Positions 45,383 through 54,937 of a DNA stretch of 64,000 bases are shown piece by piece. The position numbers and the translations under genes were made by a program. Numbering within the stretch: the stretch's first letter is position 1; the number at the start of each line of letters is the position of its first letter. Below the pieces are notes generated by a model that saw only the letters and a program-made list of their open reading frames with translations, made no database searches and had not been told where the DNA came from. The stretch is from NCBI GenBank assembly GCA_044238845.1, contig JBIICN010000002.1:62001-126000 (forward strand), given 5' to 3'. Origin of the DNA: UBA4416 sp044238845 (GTDB taxonomy: Bacteria > Bacteroidota > Bacteroidia > B-17B0 > Aurantibacillaceae).

Positions 45383-48226
45383 ATGATAACGAAAGACACC
45401 CCGAAAAAATTATTTTTATTAGACGCCTTTGCCTTAATTTATAGAGCTTATTTTGCCTTTAGTAGCAATCCTCGTGTGAGCTCAAAAGGTTTAAATACGT
45501 CAGCGATTTTTGGTTTTACTAATACTTTATTAGAAATTTTAAATAAAGAAAAGCCAACACATATTGCAGTAGTATTTGATACACCTGAGCCAACTGTAAG
45601 GCATACAGAGTTTGTAGAATACAAAGCACAGCGCGAAGAAATGCCTGATGATTTGAGAACTTGTATTCCTTATATCATTCAATTAATTGAAGGTTTTAAT
45701 ATTCCTATCATTAAAACGCCTGGTTTTGAAGCGGATGATGCTATTGGAACATTAGCTAAAATAGCAGAACAACAAGGTTTCACAACGTATATGATGACGC
45801 CGGACAAAGATTATGGTCAGTTAGTCGATGAGAATACATTTATTTATAAGCCTGCACGTTTAGGAAATGGCGCTGAAATTTTAGGTGTTGAAGAAATTTG
45901 TAAGAAGTGGGAAATTCGAAATGTATCAGAGTTAATTGACATCTTAGGATTGATGGGAGATAAGGTTGATAATATCCCAGGTATACCAGGAGTAGGAGAG
46001 AAGACCGCTATTCAATTAGTAAAAGATTTTGGGACTATTGAAAATTTAATAGAGAATACCGATAAATTAAAAGGGAAATTAAAGGAGAAGGTAGAGAATA
46101 ACAAGGAAAAAGCTTTGCAATCAAAATGGTTAGCAACCATTATTTTAGATGTGCCAGTTGAGTTTAAGGAAGAGGAACTTGCTATACAGTCGATTAATAA
46201 AGAAGCCTTACGCGAACTTTTTGCCGAATTAGAATTTAGAGGTATTGCTCAAAAAGTATTAGGTGAAGATATTGGTGGAGCAAAAGACTCAGCAAGTTTT
46301 GCGCCTGCTAAAACAAAAGAAGCTGCTAAACCAAAAGCAGATTTATTTAACGGTGGTGATTTATTTAGCGAAGAACATTTAGAAGCAGTTGCCGAAGCTG
46401 ATGCTAAAGTGTTTAAAACGATTAAAGACATCAATCCAAATTATATGTTGTGTGATACAACAGAAAGTATTGCCAATTTAATTTCTATTTTAAATTCACA
46501 TACAGAGTTTTGTTTCGATTCGGAAACCACTTCCTTAGATACGATTGAAGCGGAAGTTGTAGGTTTATCATTTGCTGTAAAAGCTAATGAAGCTTATTAT
46601 GTGCCAGTGTCTGCAAACAGAGAAGAAGCGCAAACTTTAATTGATTTATTTAAACCTTTATTTTTAGATAGTTCTAAAACCTTAATCGGACAAAATATTA
46701 AATATGATTTACAGGTTTTAAAAAATTATGGTGTGGAAATAAAAAATAAATTGTGGGACACTATGGTTGCTCACTTTTTGTTTATGCCTGAAATGCGTCA
46801 TAATATGAATGTTTTGGCAGAAACGTATTTAGATTATTCTCCTATAAGTATTGAAGAATTAATTGGTAAAAAAGGAAAAGATCAAATGAGTATGCGTGAT
46901 GTCCCTTTGGATATTATTAAAGATTATGCCGCTGAAGATGCTGATATTACATTGAAATTAAAACAGGCTTTTGTTTCAAAAATACAAGAATCAGGAACTG
47001 AAAAATTATTTCATGATGTAGAATTGCCTTTGATTGAGGCTTTAGCAGGCATGGAACGTGAAGGAATTAATGTAGATGTGCAAGGCTTAAATGAATTCTC
47101 TGCTCAACTTCAGGAAGATATTACCAAAGTGGACGCAGAGATTCAAGCGCTGGCGGGTACTAAATTTAATATTTCTTCTCCTAAACAAGTGGGCGAAATC
47201 TTATTCGAATATTTGAAAATCGTTGATAAGCCTAAGAAAACAAAAACAGGTCAGTATGCTACTGGCGAAGATATTTTATCGAAATTAGAAGGGAAACATC
47301 CTATCGTAGCTAAGATTTTAGATTATCGCGAATTGGTAAAATTAAAATCAACTTATGTTGATACGTTACCTTTACTAGTAAACGAAAAAACACATCGAAT
47401 TCACACAACCTTTAATCAAGTTGTTGCTGTTACGGGTCGTTTAAGTAGTGATAATCCAAACTTGCAAAATATTCCTATTCGTACCGAGCGCGGAAGACAA
47501 ATTCGTAAAGCATTTATTCCGCGTAACGAAGATTATATTTTACTAAGTGCCGATTACTCACAAATAGAATTACGTATCGTTGCTTCTATTAGTGGCGACC
47601 CCAACATGTGTGAAGCTTTTAATTTAGGAAAGGATATTCACACGGCTACTGCTGCAAAGGTATATGGTATTGAAGAAAGTGAAGTCACTAAAGAAATGCG
47701 TTATAAAGCCAAGAGTGTGAATTTTGGTATTATATACGGACAAGGTGCTTTTGGTTTAGCTGATAATTTGAATATTCCCCGTGCAGAAGCTAAACAATTA
47801 ATTGATAATTACTTTGCCCAATATGGTTCTATTAAAACATATATGGACAATGAAATTAACTTTGCGAAAGAGCATGGTTATGTTCAAACTTTATTGGGCC
47901 GTAAACGCTGGTTAAAAGATATAAATGCGAACAATGCAACGGTTCGTTCTTATGCTGAGCGAAATGCCATTAATGCTCCTATACAAGGCTCTGCTGCTGA
48001 TATGATTAAAGTAGCCATGATTAATATTCATAATGAATTAAAAGGAATGAATATTAAATCGAAAATGATTTTGCAAGTGCATGATGAACTAGTGTTTGAT
48101 GTGTATAAGCCAGAATTGGATTTAATAAAGCCAATTATTGAAAAACATATGAAAGAAGCTCTTTCATTAAACGTGCCAGTTGAGGTTGGAATGGGAGTTG
48201 GTGTAAATTGGTTAGAAGCACATTAA
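45383..48226 (+). CDS. polA: DNA polymerase I
   Basis: 947 residues. The 5'-3' exonuclease domain (LDAFALIYRAYFAF, GFEADDAIGTLA) is followed by an intact 3'-5' proofreading domain (FDSETTSLD, NIKYDLQVL, AEDADITLKL) and polymerase motifs A (SADYSQIELRI), B (KSVNFGIIYGQGAFG) and C (QVHDELVF, about 898-905). It fills gaps and removes RNA primers. It ends the cysS unit, converging with the monooxygenase. Confidence 0.97.
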   Translation: MITKDTPKKLFLLDAFALIYRAYFAFSSNPRVSSKGLNTSAIFGFTNTLLEILNKEKPTHIAVVFDTPEPTVRHTEFVEYKAQREEMPDDLRTCIPYIIQLIEGFNIPIIKTPGFEADDAIGTLAKIAEQQGFTTYMMTPDKDYGQLVDENTFIYKPARLGNGAEILGVEEICKKWEIRNVSELIDILGLMGDKVDNIPGIPGVGEKTAIQLVKDFGTIENLIENTDKLKGKLKEKVENNKEKALQSKWLATIILDVPVEFKEEELAIQSINKEALRELFAELEFRGIAQKVLGEDIGGAKDSASFAPAKTKEAAKPKADLFNGGDLFSEEHLEAVAEADAKVFKTIKDINPNYMLCDTTESIANLISILNSHTEFCFDSETTSLDTIEAEVVGLSFAVKANEAYYVPVSANREEAQTLIDLFKPLFLDSSKTLIGQNIKYDLQVLKNYGVEIKNKLWDTMVAHFLFMPEMRHNMNVLAETYLDYSPISIEELIGKKGKDQMSMRDVPLDIIKDYAAEDADITLKLKQAFVSKIQESGTEKLFHDVELPLIEALAGMEREGINVDVQGLNEFSAQLQEDITKVDAEIQALAGTKFNISSPKQVGEILFEYLKIVDKPKKTKTGQYATGEDILSKLEGKHPIVAKILDYRELVKLKSTYVDTLPLLVNEKTHRIHTTFNQVVAVTGRLSSDNPNLQNIPIRTERGRQIRKAFIPRNEDYILLSADYSQIELRIVASISGDPNMCEAFNLGKDIHTATAAKVYGIEESEVTKEMRYKAKSVNFGIIYGQGAFGLADNLNIPRAEAKQLIDNYFAQYGSIKTYMDNEINFAKEHGYVQTLLGRKRWLKDINANNATVRSYAERNAINAPIQGSAADMIKVAMINIHNELKGMNIKSKMILQVHDELVFDVYKPELDLIKPIIEKHMKEALSLNVPVEVGMGVGVNWLEAH

Positions 48227-48294
48227 TTTTTTAGTATTAAAGATTTTTTAATTTTCTATAAGTTTAGTTAATAAATAATATTGACTAAGTGAAT

Positions 48295-49764
48295 CTACTT
48301 TTTTGAATTATGTTTTTTTGTTTTCAAACATCGCCCTCTTGGTTCATCGCCCTCATGAAGCACAATGTCTGAATGCAAGAAATGAACGGCTTCTGCGGAG
48401 TCTTTTACTTTAGTGGCACTGCGATCTAACATTTCAGATTCAAACTCCGTTAATACACTTTTTCTGATTCCAATTTCTTTCCATTTTGATAAGGAACCAC
48501 AATTTTTATAGATTCCTCTAGCTAGCGCCACAGCATCTAGTAAAGCCTGATTGGCGCCTTGTCCTTTAAATGGACTCATAGGATGAGCCGCATCTCCTAT
48601 CAATGTGGCTTTTCCGCATTTCTCTAATAAGTCTGATGTGAGTAATTCTCTATCGTACACAGGATAGCCTGAAATCTTCGCTTCCATGGTTGCTGATACA
48701 ATTTGAGGAATAGGAACATGCCATTGCGATCTGCGACAAGCTTCTTCTTTAAGAGCTTGAGTTCCTTTAGCACTTAATGCTTTTGCCTCATTTTCTGACA
48801 TGGGAAAACTCAATTGCCACATCACTGAGCTTGAATCAAAAGGCATGATGTAAATACGCTCATTACCATTAGCAGTTTGAAATACCGTGGCAGAATCTAG
48901 TAATTCACTTTTAATACCTTGGAGTGCTTCTAAAGGGCAAATGCCCAATATTACTATACAGCCTAAATAACGTAAAGGGCTAATATCTTCTCCAATTAGT
49001 AAGTTACGGACAGCACTTCGAATACCATCCGCTCCAATTACTAAATCTGCTTTAGCGTTTTTTATTTCACCGTTTACTTGAAAACTTAAATTAATTCCAT
49101 CAGCCTCATTTTCTTTTATAGCAATTAACTGATGTCCCCATTGTACTTCATAACGTTCATCAAGTTGCTCAAGAATAGCAAGTCGTAAAGACTGTCGTGC
49201 AATATGCATATTGTTACGCCTCGGCGATGTTTTTTCATTTGACTGCAGCCATTTTCTCATGCCCCATTCACCAACTATTTTTCCTTCTGTATTATGAACC
49301 ACGTGTCTTGTTGAAACCACTCCTTTGTCTAAAGATAAAATACCCAAGGCCTCAATAGCTTTAGTAGCTTGTTGCAAGGTGAGACCATAGCCTTGTGATC
49401 TTGCATCGAAGTTATTATCGCGTTCATATAATGTAAAAGGAATGCCGCGATGCATACACGCCACCGCTAAAGCGACGCCTCCAATACCAGCGCCAATAAT
49501 AGCAACATGAGGAAAGTTTGTTGTATCAGCTATTGGAGGGTTATTTGAATGTACTAATCCAGTTCCTTGGCAATTTAAACAAGAAATTAAAGGGCTTTTA
49601 GGACGAACGGGTGCAACGCCTTCTCCATTTGTTTTTTCAAATTCAGTAATTGAATTTTGGTAATGGAGTCGCACTTTTTTGCGAAGCCTTTGGCTTTTTT
49701 TGCCTCGTCCTTTACATTCGGGGCAAATCGTCCAGCTAGCTTTTTCGTTTATCTCCTTTTTCAA
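48295..49764 (-). CDS. FAD-dependent monooxygenase with N-terminal DnaJ-type zinc knuckle
   Basis: 489 residues. Residues 14-17 (CPEC-KGRG) and 62-65 (CLNC-QGTG) form two CxxCxGxG repeats, like one half of the DnaJ zinc finger. From residue ~86 comes an aromatic-hydroxylase-type flavoprotein: GAGIGG (91-96), the DG motif GADGIRSAVR and the GD motif LIGDAAHPMSPFKGQG. It is expected to use NAD(P)H and oxygen on a small aromatic or lipid; the substrate is unknown. It lies 9 bases after the GIY-YIG gene and its N-terminus is in the same frame throughout. Confidence 0.85.
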   Translation of the reverse strand: MKKEINEKASWTICPECKGRGKKSQRLRKKVRLHYQNSITEFEKTNGEGVAPVRPKSPLISCLNCQGTGLVHSNNPPIADTTNFPHVAIIGAGIGGVALAVACMHRGIPFTLYERDNNFDARSQGYGLTLQQATKAIEALGILSLDKGVVSTRHVVHNTEGKIVGEWGMRKWLQSNEKTSPRRNNMHIARQSLRLAILEQLDERYEVQWGHQLIAIKENEADGINLSFQVNGEIKNAKADLVIGADGIRSAVRNLLIGEDISPLRYLGCIVILGICPLEALQGIKSELLDSATVFQTANGNERIYIMPFDSSSVMWQLSFPMSENEAKALSAKGTQALKEEACRRSQWHVPIPQIVSATMEAKISGYPVYDRELLTSDLLEKCGKATLIGDAAHPMSPFKGQGANQALLDAVALARGIYKNCGSLSKWKEIGIRKSVLTEFESEMLDRSATKVKDSAEAVHFLHSDIVLHEGDEPRGRCLKTKKHNSKK

Positions 49765-49773
49765 TTTTTTTTA

Positions 49774-50655
49774 TTAGTTATTCATTATTCTTTCTTGAAT
49801 ATCTTTAAATGTTTTACCGTCTTTATTTACCCATTCGGTAAAACCGTTAGAATTTCTGCCTAAAACCATGTTAGAAGCAGCACTAGGGCTATTGAAAATT
49901 GCATCTTCGGCAAAAATTAATTTATCATTACCTTCTACTAAAATTTTTGTTTCAAGAAGTTTCTTCCTCATACTCCTGTATGTGTCAGTGGTAGATGGCG
50001 ATAAATCTTTTTTTGCTTCACTTCCTTTTGGAACAATATATCCTTGATCTGTTTCAATCATTGAAGCATTAAATGTTTTTGTTTTAATGAAATATATCTC
50101 TTGATTAATTTCTTTTTCCGATTTTGTTTCTTGATCTAATTGTTTAAAAGTGGATGGAATTAAAAATTTAAAACCCATAACGGGTAGTATTAATTTCATT
50201 TGTTCAAGAAAGTACTCCATGTCAGAAATATCTGCTTCATGTAAAGTAGGTAAGCTAGGAGAATTACTATTTTCAATTTGAGCAGTTTTTGCTTCTAACG
50301 CTAATTGCACAATTCTAGCTTCTAAATATTTTATTTGAGTTTTGGTCAATAATTCGTCTTTGCTAACAAAAAAGATTAATTCTTTAAAGTCTTTATTAGG
50401 GTCGCTTAAATGTTGTTTTAATCTATTTCTAATATTTTCTGCTTCACCGATGTATATTTTTTCATCAAAAGCATCATCAGTGGGATCTCCTTTTAGACAA
50501 TAAATACCTGGATTATCAAACTCTGGTCTAGTCATTATTTTATTTACAGACGCTCTTGGACTGTATATAGCTTTACCTACCCAATTACCGATTTCACTAA
50601 GTCGCGGACCGTATTCTGTCCCATCAATCATGTATACTGTAAGTTTCTTACCCAT
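49774..50655 (-). CDS. GIY-YIG nuclease-domain protein with DUF4357 tail
   Basis: 293 residues. GIY (50-52) and YIG (68-70) with NIRNRLKQH form a GIY-YIG core. A helical middle and a C-terminal DUF4357-like region (SAASNMVLGRNSNGFTEW) follow. This architecture is common near restriction and repair genes, but also as stand-alone genes of unknown function. No phage or restriction gene adjoins. Metal-dependent DNA cleavage is expected from the family, not shown. Confidence 0.85.
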   Translation of the reverse strand: MGKKLTVYMIDGTEYGPRLSEIGNWVGKAIYSPRASVNKIMTRPEFDNPGIYCLKGDPTDDAFDEKIYIGEAENIRNRLKQHLSDPNKDFKELIFFVSKDELLTKTQIKYLEARIVQLALEAKTAQIENSNSPSLPTLHEADISDMEYFLEQMKLILPVMGFKFLIPSTFKQLDQETKSEKEINQEIYFIKTKTFNASMIETDQGYIVPKGSEAKKDLSPSTTDTYRSMRKKLLETKILVEGNDKLIFAEDAIFNSPSAASNMVLGRNSNGFTEWVNKDGKTFKDIQERIMNN

Positions 50656-50703
50656 AGTTTAGCTCCAATTAAATTTGATATTTGTAGTAATTACCTGTTC
50701 TTC

Positions 50704-50735
50704 TAAAAAAAAGCTACCACATTTGTGATAGCTTT
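50704..50735 (-). terminator. Terminator after the DUF349 gene
   Basis: On the minus strand AAAGCTA/TAGCTTT with inner CACA/TGTG pairs, followed by a run of seven T's. It follows the DUF349 stop by about 30 bases. Confidence 0.7.
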
Positions 50736-50737
50736 CT

Positions 50738-50765
50738 ATTGTTCTCGACTACGCTCGAACTGACA
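50738..50765. repeat. Short dispersed repeat word, TCGA-type palindrome
   Basis: GTTCTCGACTACGCTCGAAC contains the imperfect palindrome GTTC-CGA/TCG-AAC. The word (rc TGTCAGTTCGAGCGTAGTCG) is a frequent intergenic repeat in Bacteroidota, as remembered. It abuts the DUF349 stop. Confidence 0.5.
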
Positions 50766-52499
50766 TTACTTCGCTTCCATTTCAGCAGGCTTGAGTTTAT
50801 TCAACTCTGCCATTACCATTTTGCGTTTGTCGTTTAACTCAGCAATTTTTTGTTTTTCAGCGTTAATTTTATCTTCTATTTCTTTCATAAAAGGATTTAC
50901 TCCTTTACTACTTGTTTTAAAGAAACCTAAGTTGTTATCGTAAGTTTTAATACGGCCATTAATTTCATCAATTTGTTTTTTGAAATATTCTGCTTCTTTC
51001 TTTAATGCTAATTCAGGGCTTTCTCCATTAGATAAACGCTCTAACTTCGTTTTAAATTGCATCATGAATTTTTCAGTAGCACTCACATTCATTTTATCAT
51101 ACAATTCGTCTAAGCGATTATAAAACGCATCATTCACACGTTTTTTATCTTTCATTGGCACCATGCCTGCGGCATTCCAATCGGCAGAGAATTGTTTTAG
51201 TGCGGCGTGGTTAGCTGCTAAATCTTCTGATAAATTAAAGTCTTGTAATTTTTTCAATAACTCTTCTTTAGCAACTAAGTTATTATCAAAGCTGGCGTCA
51301 ATGGCTCCGAAATGAGCTTTCTTAGCGTCAAAAAAGTGATTACATGCGGCACGAAACTGATTAAATAATTTGGTTTCATCACCACCTGCATGAGGTACTT
51401 TTTTCCAAGCGTCTTGTAATTTAATTAAAGCTAAACCTGTTTTTTGCCAATCAGTGCTTTCTTTTAAAGCATTTGCTTTAGCAATTAATTCTTGTTTTTG
51501 AGTTTTAATCACGCCCATTTTTTCGTGTACTACACTAAAAAAGGCTTTCTTCTTTTCAAAAAACGAATCACATAATTCTCTAAACTCTGCCCAAACTTTG
51601 TCATTGTCTTTTGCGTTAGCTCTGCCAATGCCTTTCCATTCGGTTTGTAATGCTACTAACTCGTTGGTTAAATTATTCCAAACCTGTCCGCTAGCCGTTT
51701 CAGATTTTGTGATAATCGCTTTAATTTTCTCCAACAATTCTTTTTTGCTATTTAAATTCGCTTCTTTTTCTTCTTCAACCGAATTATAATGTGCTTTTAA
51801 TTTTGAGTAAGCTTCTTCTAAAGCCGCTCTAAAACTACCTTTCAACTCATCCCATTTATCATTAGGCACTGGCCCAATATCTTCCCAATCGTTACGGTAA
51901 ATTTTAATTAAGCGTTCAGCTTCTTTAATATTTTCTTGATTTTTTAAGCCTTTGATTTTTTCTAATAACTCTGTTTTTAATTCGTAGTTACGTTTTAAAT
52001 CATGCTCTTGTAATTGTTTAGATAAACTTAACTTGTAGTTAAATTCTTCAATCGCTTTACTATAATCTGCTTGATTCTCTTTGTATTTGTGAGGAGACAC
52101 AGCACCAGTTGCTTTCCATTGTGCTTGTAATTCTACTAATTTTTTAATAGCAGCGCCAATGTTATCACTAACCTGACTTAAGTCGTTTATTTTATTAATA
52201 ATCTCTTGGCGAATCACTAAGTTTTTACCTTGTTCAATTGCTAAGCGAGCATCTTCTTCTTTTTTCTTTTTTTCGATTTTGTCAATCAACTCCGAAATTT
52301 TAACATCTTCGGGAGATTTGGCATATTCAAATTCTTTTGCTTTGCCGCCTTCTTCAACAAATTCTTGTTTCGCTTTTTCAAATTCGGCTGTCCACAATTT
52401 TTGATACTCTTTTTGCAGAGTGCGCATTTGGTGAGCAACAGCACTAGCTTCAGGTTGCTGAAGCATTTCTTCCAGTTTTGTAATAATTACGTTTTTCAT
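50766..52499 (-). CDS. DUF349 repeat protein
   Basis: 577 residues, highly charged and helical, with about five DUF349 repeats of ~70 residues, each marked by an L-x2-LQxxWKxxG-type core (ELQAQWKATGAVSP, IYRNDWEDIGPVPNDKW, ALQTEWKGIGRA, KLQDAWKKVPHAG, QFSADWNAAGMVPMKDK). C-terminal coiled-coil segments follow. The function of DUF349 proteins is poorly known in Bacteroidota. The gene is monocistronic. Confidence 0.9.
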   Translation of the reverse strand: MKNVIITKLEEMLQQPEASAVAHQMRTLQKEYQKLWTAEFEKAKQEFVEEGGKAKEFEYAKSPEDVKISELIDKIEKKKKEEDARLAIEQGKNLVIRQEIINKINDLSQVSDNIGAAIKKLVELQAQWKATGAVSPHKYKENQADYSKAIEEFNYKLSLSKQLQEHDLKRNYELKTELLEKIKGLKNQENIKEAERLIKIYRNDWEDIGPVPNDKWDELKGSFRAALEEAYSKLKAHYNSVEEEKEANLNSKKELLEKIKAIITKSETASGQVWNNLTNELVALQTEWKGIGRANAKDNDKVWAEFRELCDSFFEKKKAFFSVVHEKMGVIKTQKQELIAKANALKESTDWQKTGLALIKLQDAWKKVPHAGGDETKLFNQFRAACNHFFDAKKAHFGAIDASFDNNLVAKEELLKKLQDFNLSEDLAANHAALKQFSADWNAAGMVPMKDKKRVNDAFYNRLDELYDKMNVSATEKFMMQFKTKLERLSNGESPELALKKEAEYFKKQIDEINGRIKTYDNNLGFFKTSSKGVNPFMKEIEDKINAEKQKIAELNDKRKMVMAELNKLKPAEMEAK

Positions 52500-52560
52500 T
52501 TTGTAATAAACCTTTCTTTAGGGTTTTTGTTTTTAATTTATAATGATGTTAGTAAATCAA

Positions 52561-52694
52561 TTAACCACATAGACACATAGTTTTATATCGTTTAAAGTTT
52601 GATATAGAAAGCTTCGCTTTTCTCATAGTGTGATACTTTGTATGAAAAATTTAACTTTTAATACTCTATATTTTCTATGTTACTATGTGTTTAA
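52561..52694. repeat. MITE-like element with 20-bp terminal inverted repeats
   Basis: The ends TTAACCACATAGACACATAG (52561-52580) and the reverse complement of 52675-52694 match at 17 of 20 positions. The ~94-base middle is AT-rich and holds a small GAAAGC-TTCG hairpin. No ORF. The ends recall a common Bacteroidota repeat word. It fills most of the 297-base gap between the DUF349 gene and mutS2. Confidence 0.55.
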
Positions 52695-52796
52695 ATAATT
52701 AATTTATTTAACCTACCAAAAATAAAGGAAAAATTTAGTTTACAAAACTTTCAAGGTGTTTTTTTATATAAATAAAAGGTTAATTTTATTGCTGAA

Positions 52797-54878
52797 ATGA
52801 ATATCATAGAGTCCGAAGCCCTCGAATTATTAGAGTTTTATAAAATTAAAAAATACGTTACTGATTTTTGTCATAGTAGCGGCGCTAAAAACAAAGCATC
52901 ACAGATTTCTGTTTTTGCTAATCACGAAAACTTAACCACTGAATTACATCGTGTTTCTGAATTAAAAAATACATTTAGTAGCGATTCTTTTTTTCCTGAC
53001 ATTCAATTTCAGGATTTCAGGAAAGAGGCTTCTTTATTGGGTTTAGACGGAAGTATGCTTACCGAAGAACAATTTTTGTTAATTAAACAAGCAACCGAAA
53101 TTAGTAATACTGCTATTCGTTTTCTAAAAAACAAGAAACAAACATTGCCTTATTTATCACAATTAGCTGATGAATTAGAGGATAATAAAATCATCATCAC
53201 AGAGATTGATCGCATTATTGATTTTGATGCGACCGTAAAAAATTCAGCTTCCAAAGAATTGCAAAAAATTCGTAAAGATTTGTCGGAGAAAAGAAGAGAG
53301 AGTGATGCGAAGTTTGATAGACAGGTGAATGAACTACGAAAGCTAGGATTTATCAGAGATAACGAAGAAAGTTTTTTTAATGGCAGAAGAACCTTAGCCG
53401 TATTAGTTGAATACAAATCGGAAGTGAGTGGGTTTGTCCATAATAAAAGCGAAACTGGGAAAACTATTTTTATTGAACCTGGGGCTACTATTAATATCAA
53501 TAATGATATTGCTGAATTAGAAATTGATGAGCGCAGAGAAATCAATCGCATCCTTCGTGAGTTATCTGATACACTTCGTCCGTATGCGTTTCAATTAAAA
53601 CAGTATGATGAATTATTAATTGAATTAGACTTTTTAAAAGCCAAGGCTAAGTTTGCGCAAATCATTAATGCTACTTTGCCAAGTATTTCAGCTACTTCCG
53701 AATTAAAATTAAGTAAGGCGTATCATCCAATTTTGTTTTTACAAAATAAGGAACTCAAAAAGAAAACAGTGCCATTAAACATTCATTTGAATGCTGAAAA
53801 TCATTTGGTAGTGATTTCTGGCCCGAATGCTGGTGGGAAATCAATCACTTTAAAAACAGTGGGTTTATTACAAACCATGTTGCAAAGTGGATTGTTAGTT
53901 TGCGTAGCAGAAAACTCAGTGATGAGTTTCTTTAAACACGTTTTAATTGATATTGGAGATACGCAAAGTATCGAACATGAATTGAGTACCTACAGCGCTC
54001 GATTAAAAAATATGATTTCGATCTTAAAAACGGTGAATGCGCAAACATTGATTTTAATGGATGAGTTTGGTAGTGGTACCGATCCTGAGTTAGGAGGAGC
54101 GATGGCAGAGGTTGTGTTAGAGGAATTAGTAAAATCAAAAACTTTTGGAATTATTACTACACATTTTCCGAATGTGAAATTACTCGCCAATAAATTGGAT
54201 GGTGTTTTAAATGGCAGTATGTTATTTGATTTAGAAACATTAGACCCAAAATATATTTTAACTGTTGGAGAACCAGGAAGTAGTTACACCTTTGAAGTTG
54301 CAGAAAGAGTTGGCTTTCCAAAGGATTTGATTACACGAGCTAAAGCGAAAATTGATACTGACAAAGTTGATTTAAATGTTTTATTAGCAGAAGTTCAGCA
54401 ACAAAAAACTAAACTGGCTGAAGCGGTTGAGCGAACCGAGCATGAAGAATTTTTAAGGAAAATTTCGAAAGAAAAATACGAAGTGTTGTCTGCTAATTTT
54501 AGAGATAAAATAGACAGAGAAAGAGAACGCAAAATTGAACTGGCTCGTTTAGCAGATTTCGGACAAAAGTATTTGCGTTTGATGGAAGAGTGGAATAAAA
54601 ACGAAGATCGTAAAATGGTGATTAAGCGTTTTATTGATGGTATTACTGCTGAAACCAATAAACGCAAAGAACTTGCTAAACAACATAAACGCGATAATTT
54701 TGCGGAGAAAAAAGTGGCTCGTATTAAGCCATTGTTAAAAGTTGGAAGTAAGGTCAAAATTTTAAATAGCAGCGAGATTGGTGTGGTAAATGAAATAAAA
54801 GACGAGAAAGTAAACATCACTTTCGGTATTTTAAAAATGACGGTTAATATGGAGAATCTTGAATTGGTTAGGGATTAA
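52797..54878 (+). CDS. MutS2-like ATPase lacking the Smr domain
   Basis: 693 residues. The MutS-type ATPase has Walker A GPNAGGKS (342-349) and Walker B/signature LMDEFGSGTDPELGGAMAE. A coiled-coil and a KOW-like region (VGSKVKILNSSEIGVVNEI) complete the C-terminus. Typical MutS2 proteins are ~780 residues and end in an Smr endonuclease domain, absent here. Similar short forms are known in this phylum, as far as I recall. It may act in recombination or ribosome collision rescue. Confidence 0.85.
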   Translation: MNIIESEALELLEFYKIKKYVTDFCHSSGAKNKASQISVFANHENLTTELHRVSELKNTFSSDSFFPDIQFQDFRKEASLLGLDGSMLTEEQFLLIKQATEISNTAIRFLKNKKQTLPYLSQLADELEDNKIIITEIDRIIDFDATVKNSASKELQKIRKDLSEKRRESDAKFDRQVNELRKLGFIRDNEESFFNGRRTLAVLVEYKSEVSGFVHNKSETGKTIFIEPGATININNDIAELEIDERREINRILRELSDTLRPYAFQLKQYDELLIELDFLKAKAKFAQIINATLPSISATSELKLSKAYHPILFLQNKELKKKTVPLNIHLNAENHLVVISGPNAGGKSITLKTVGLLQTMLQSGLLVCVAENSVMSFFKHVLIDIGDTQSIEHELSTYSARLKNMISILKTVNAQTLILMDEFGSGTDPELGGAMAEVVLEELVKSKTFGIITTHFPNVKLLANKLDGVLNGSMLFDLETLDPKYILTVGEPGSSYTFEVAERVGFPKDLITRAKAKIDTDKVDLNVLLAEVQQQKTKLAEAVERTEHEEFLRKISKEKYEVLSANFRDKIDRERERKIELARLADFGQKYLRLMEEWNKNEDRKMVIKRFIDGITAETNKRKELAKQHKRDNFAEKKVARIKPLLKVGSKVKILNSSEIGVVNEIKDEKVNITFGILKMTVNMENLELVRD

Positions 54879-54892
54879 GACCTCACCCTCGG

Positions 54893-54915
54893 TCCCTCTC
54901 CTAAAAGGAGAGGGA
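54893..54915 (+). terminator. Perfect hairpin after mutS2, REP-like
   Basis: TCCCTCTCCT and AGGAGAGGGA pair perfectly over 10 bp with loop AAA, 15 bases after the mutS2 stop. It is preceded by CCTCACCCTCGG, a common intergenic repeat word, so it may be a REP element doubling as a terminator. No T-run follows. Confidence 0.5.
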
Positions 54916-54937
54916 AGATTAGATGTAAAATAGATTA

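Noticed and set aside
46249..46434. Reverse-strand ORF within polA and similar ones inside other genes
   Set aside because: They are antisense shadows without signal peptides, promoters or recognisable domains.
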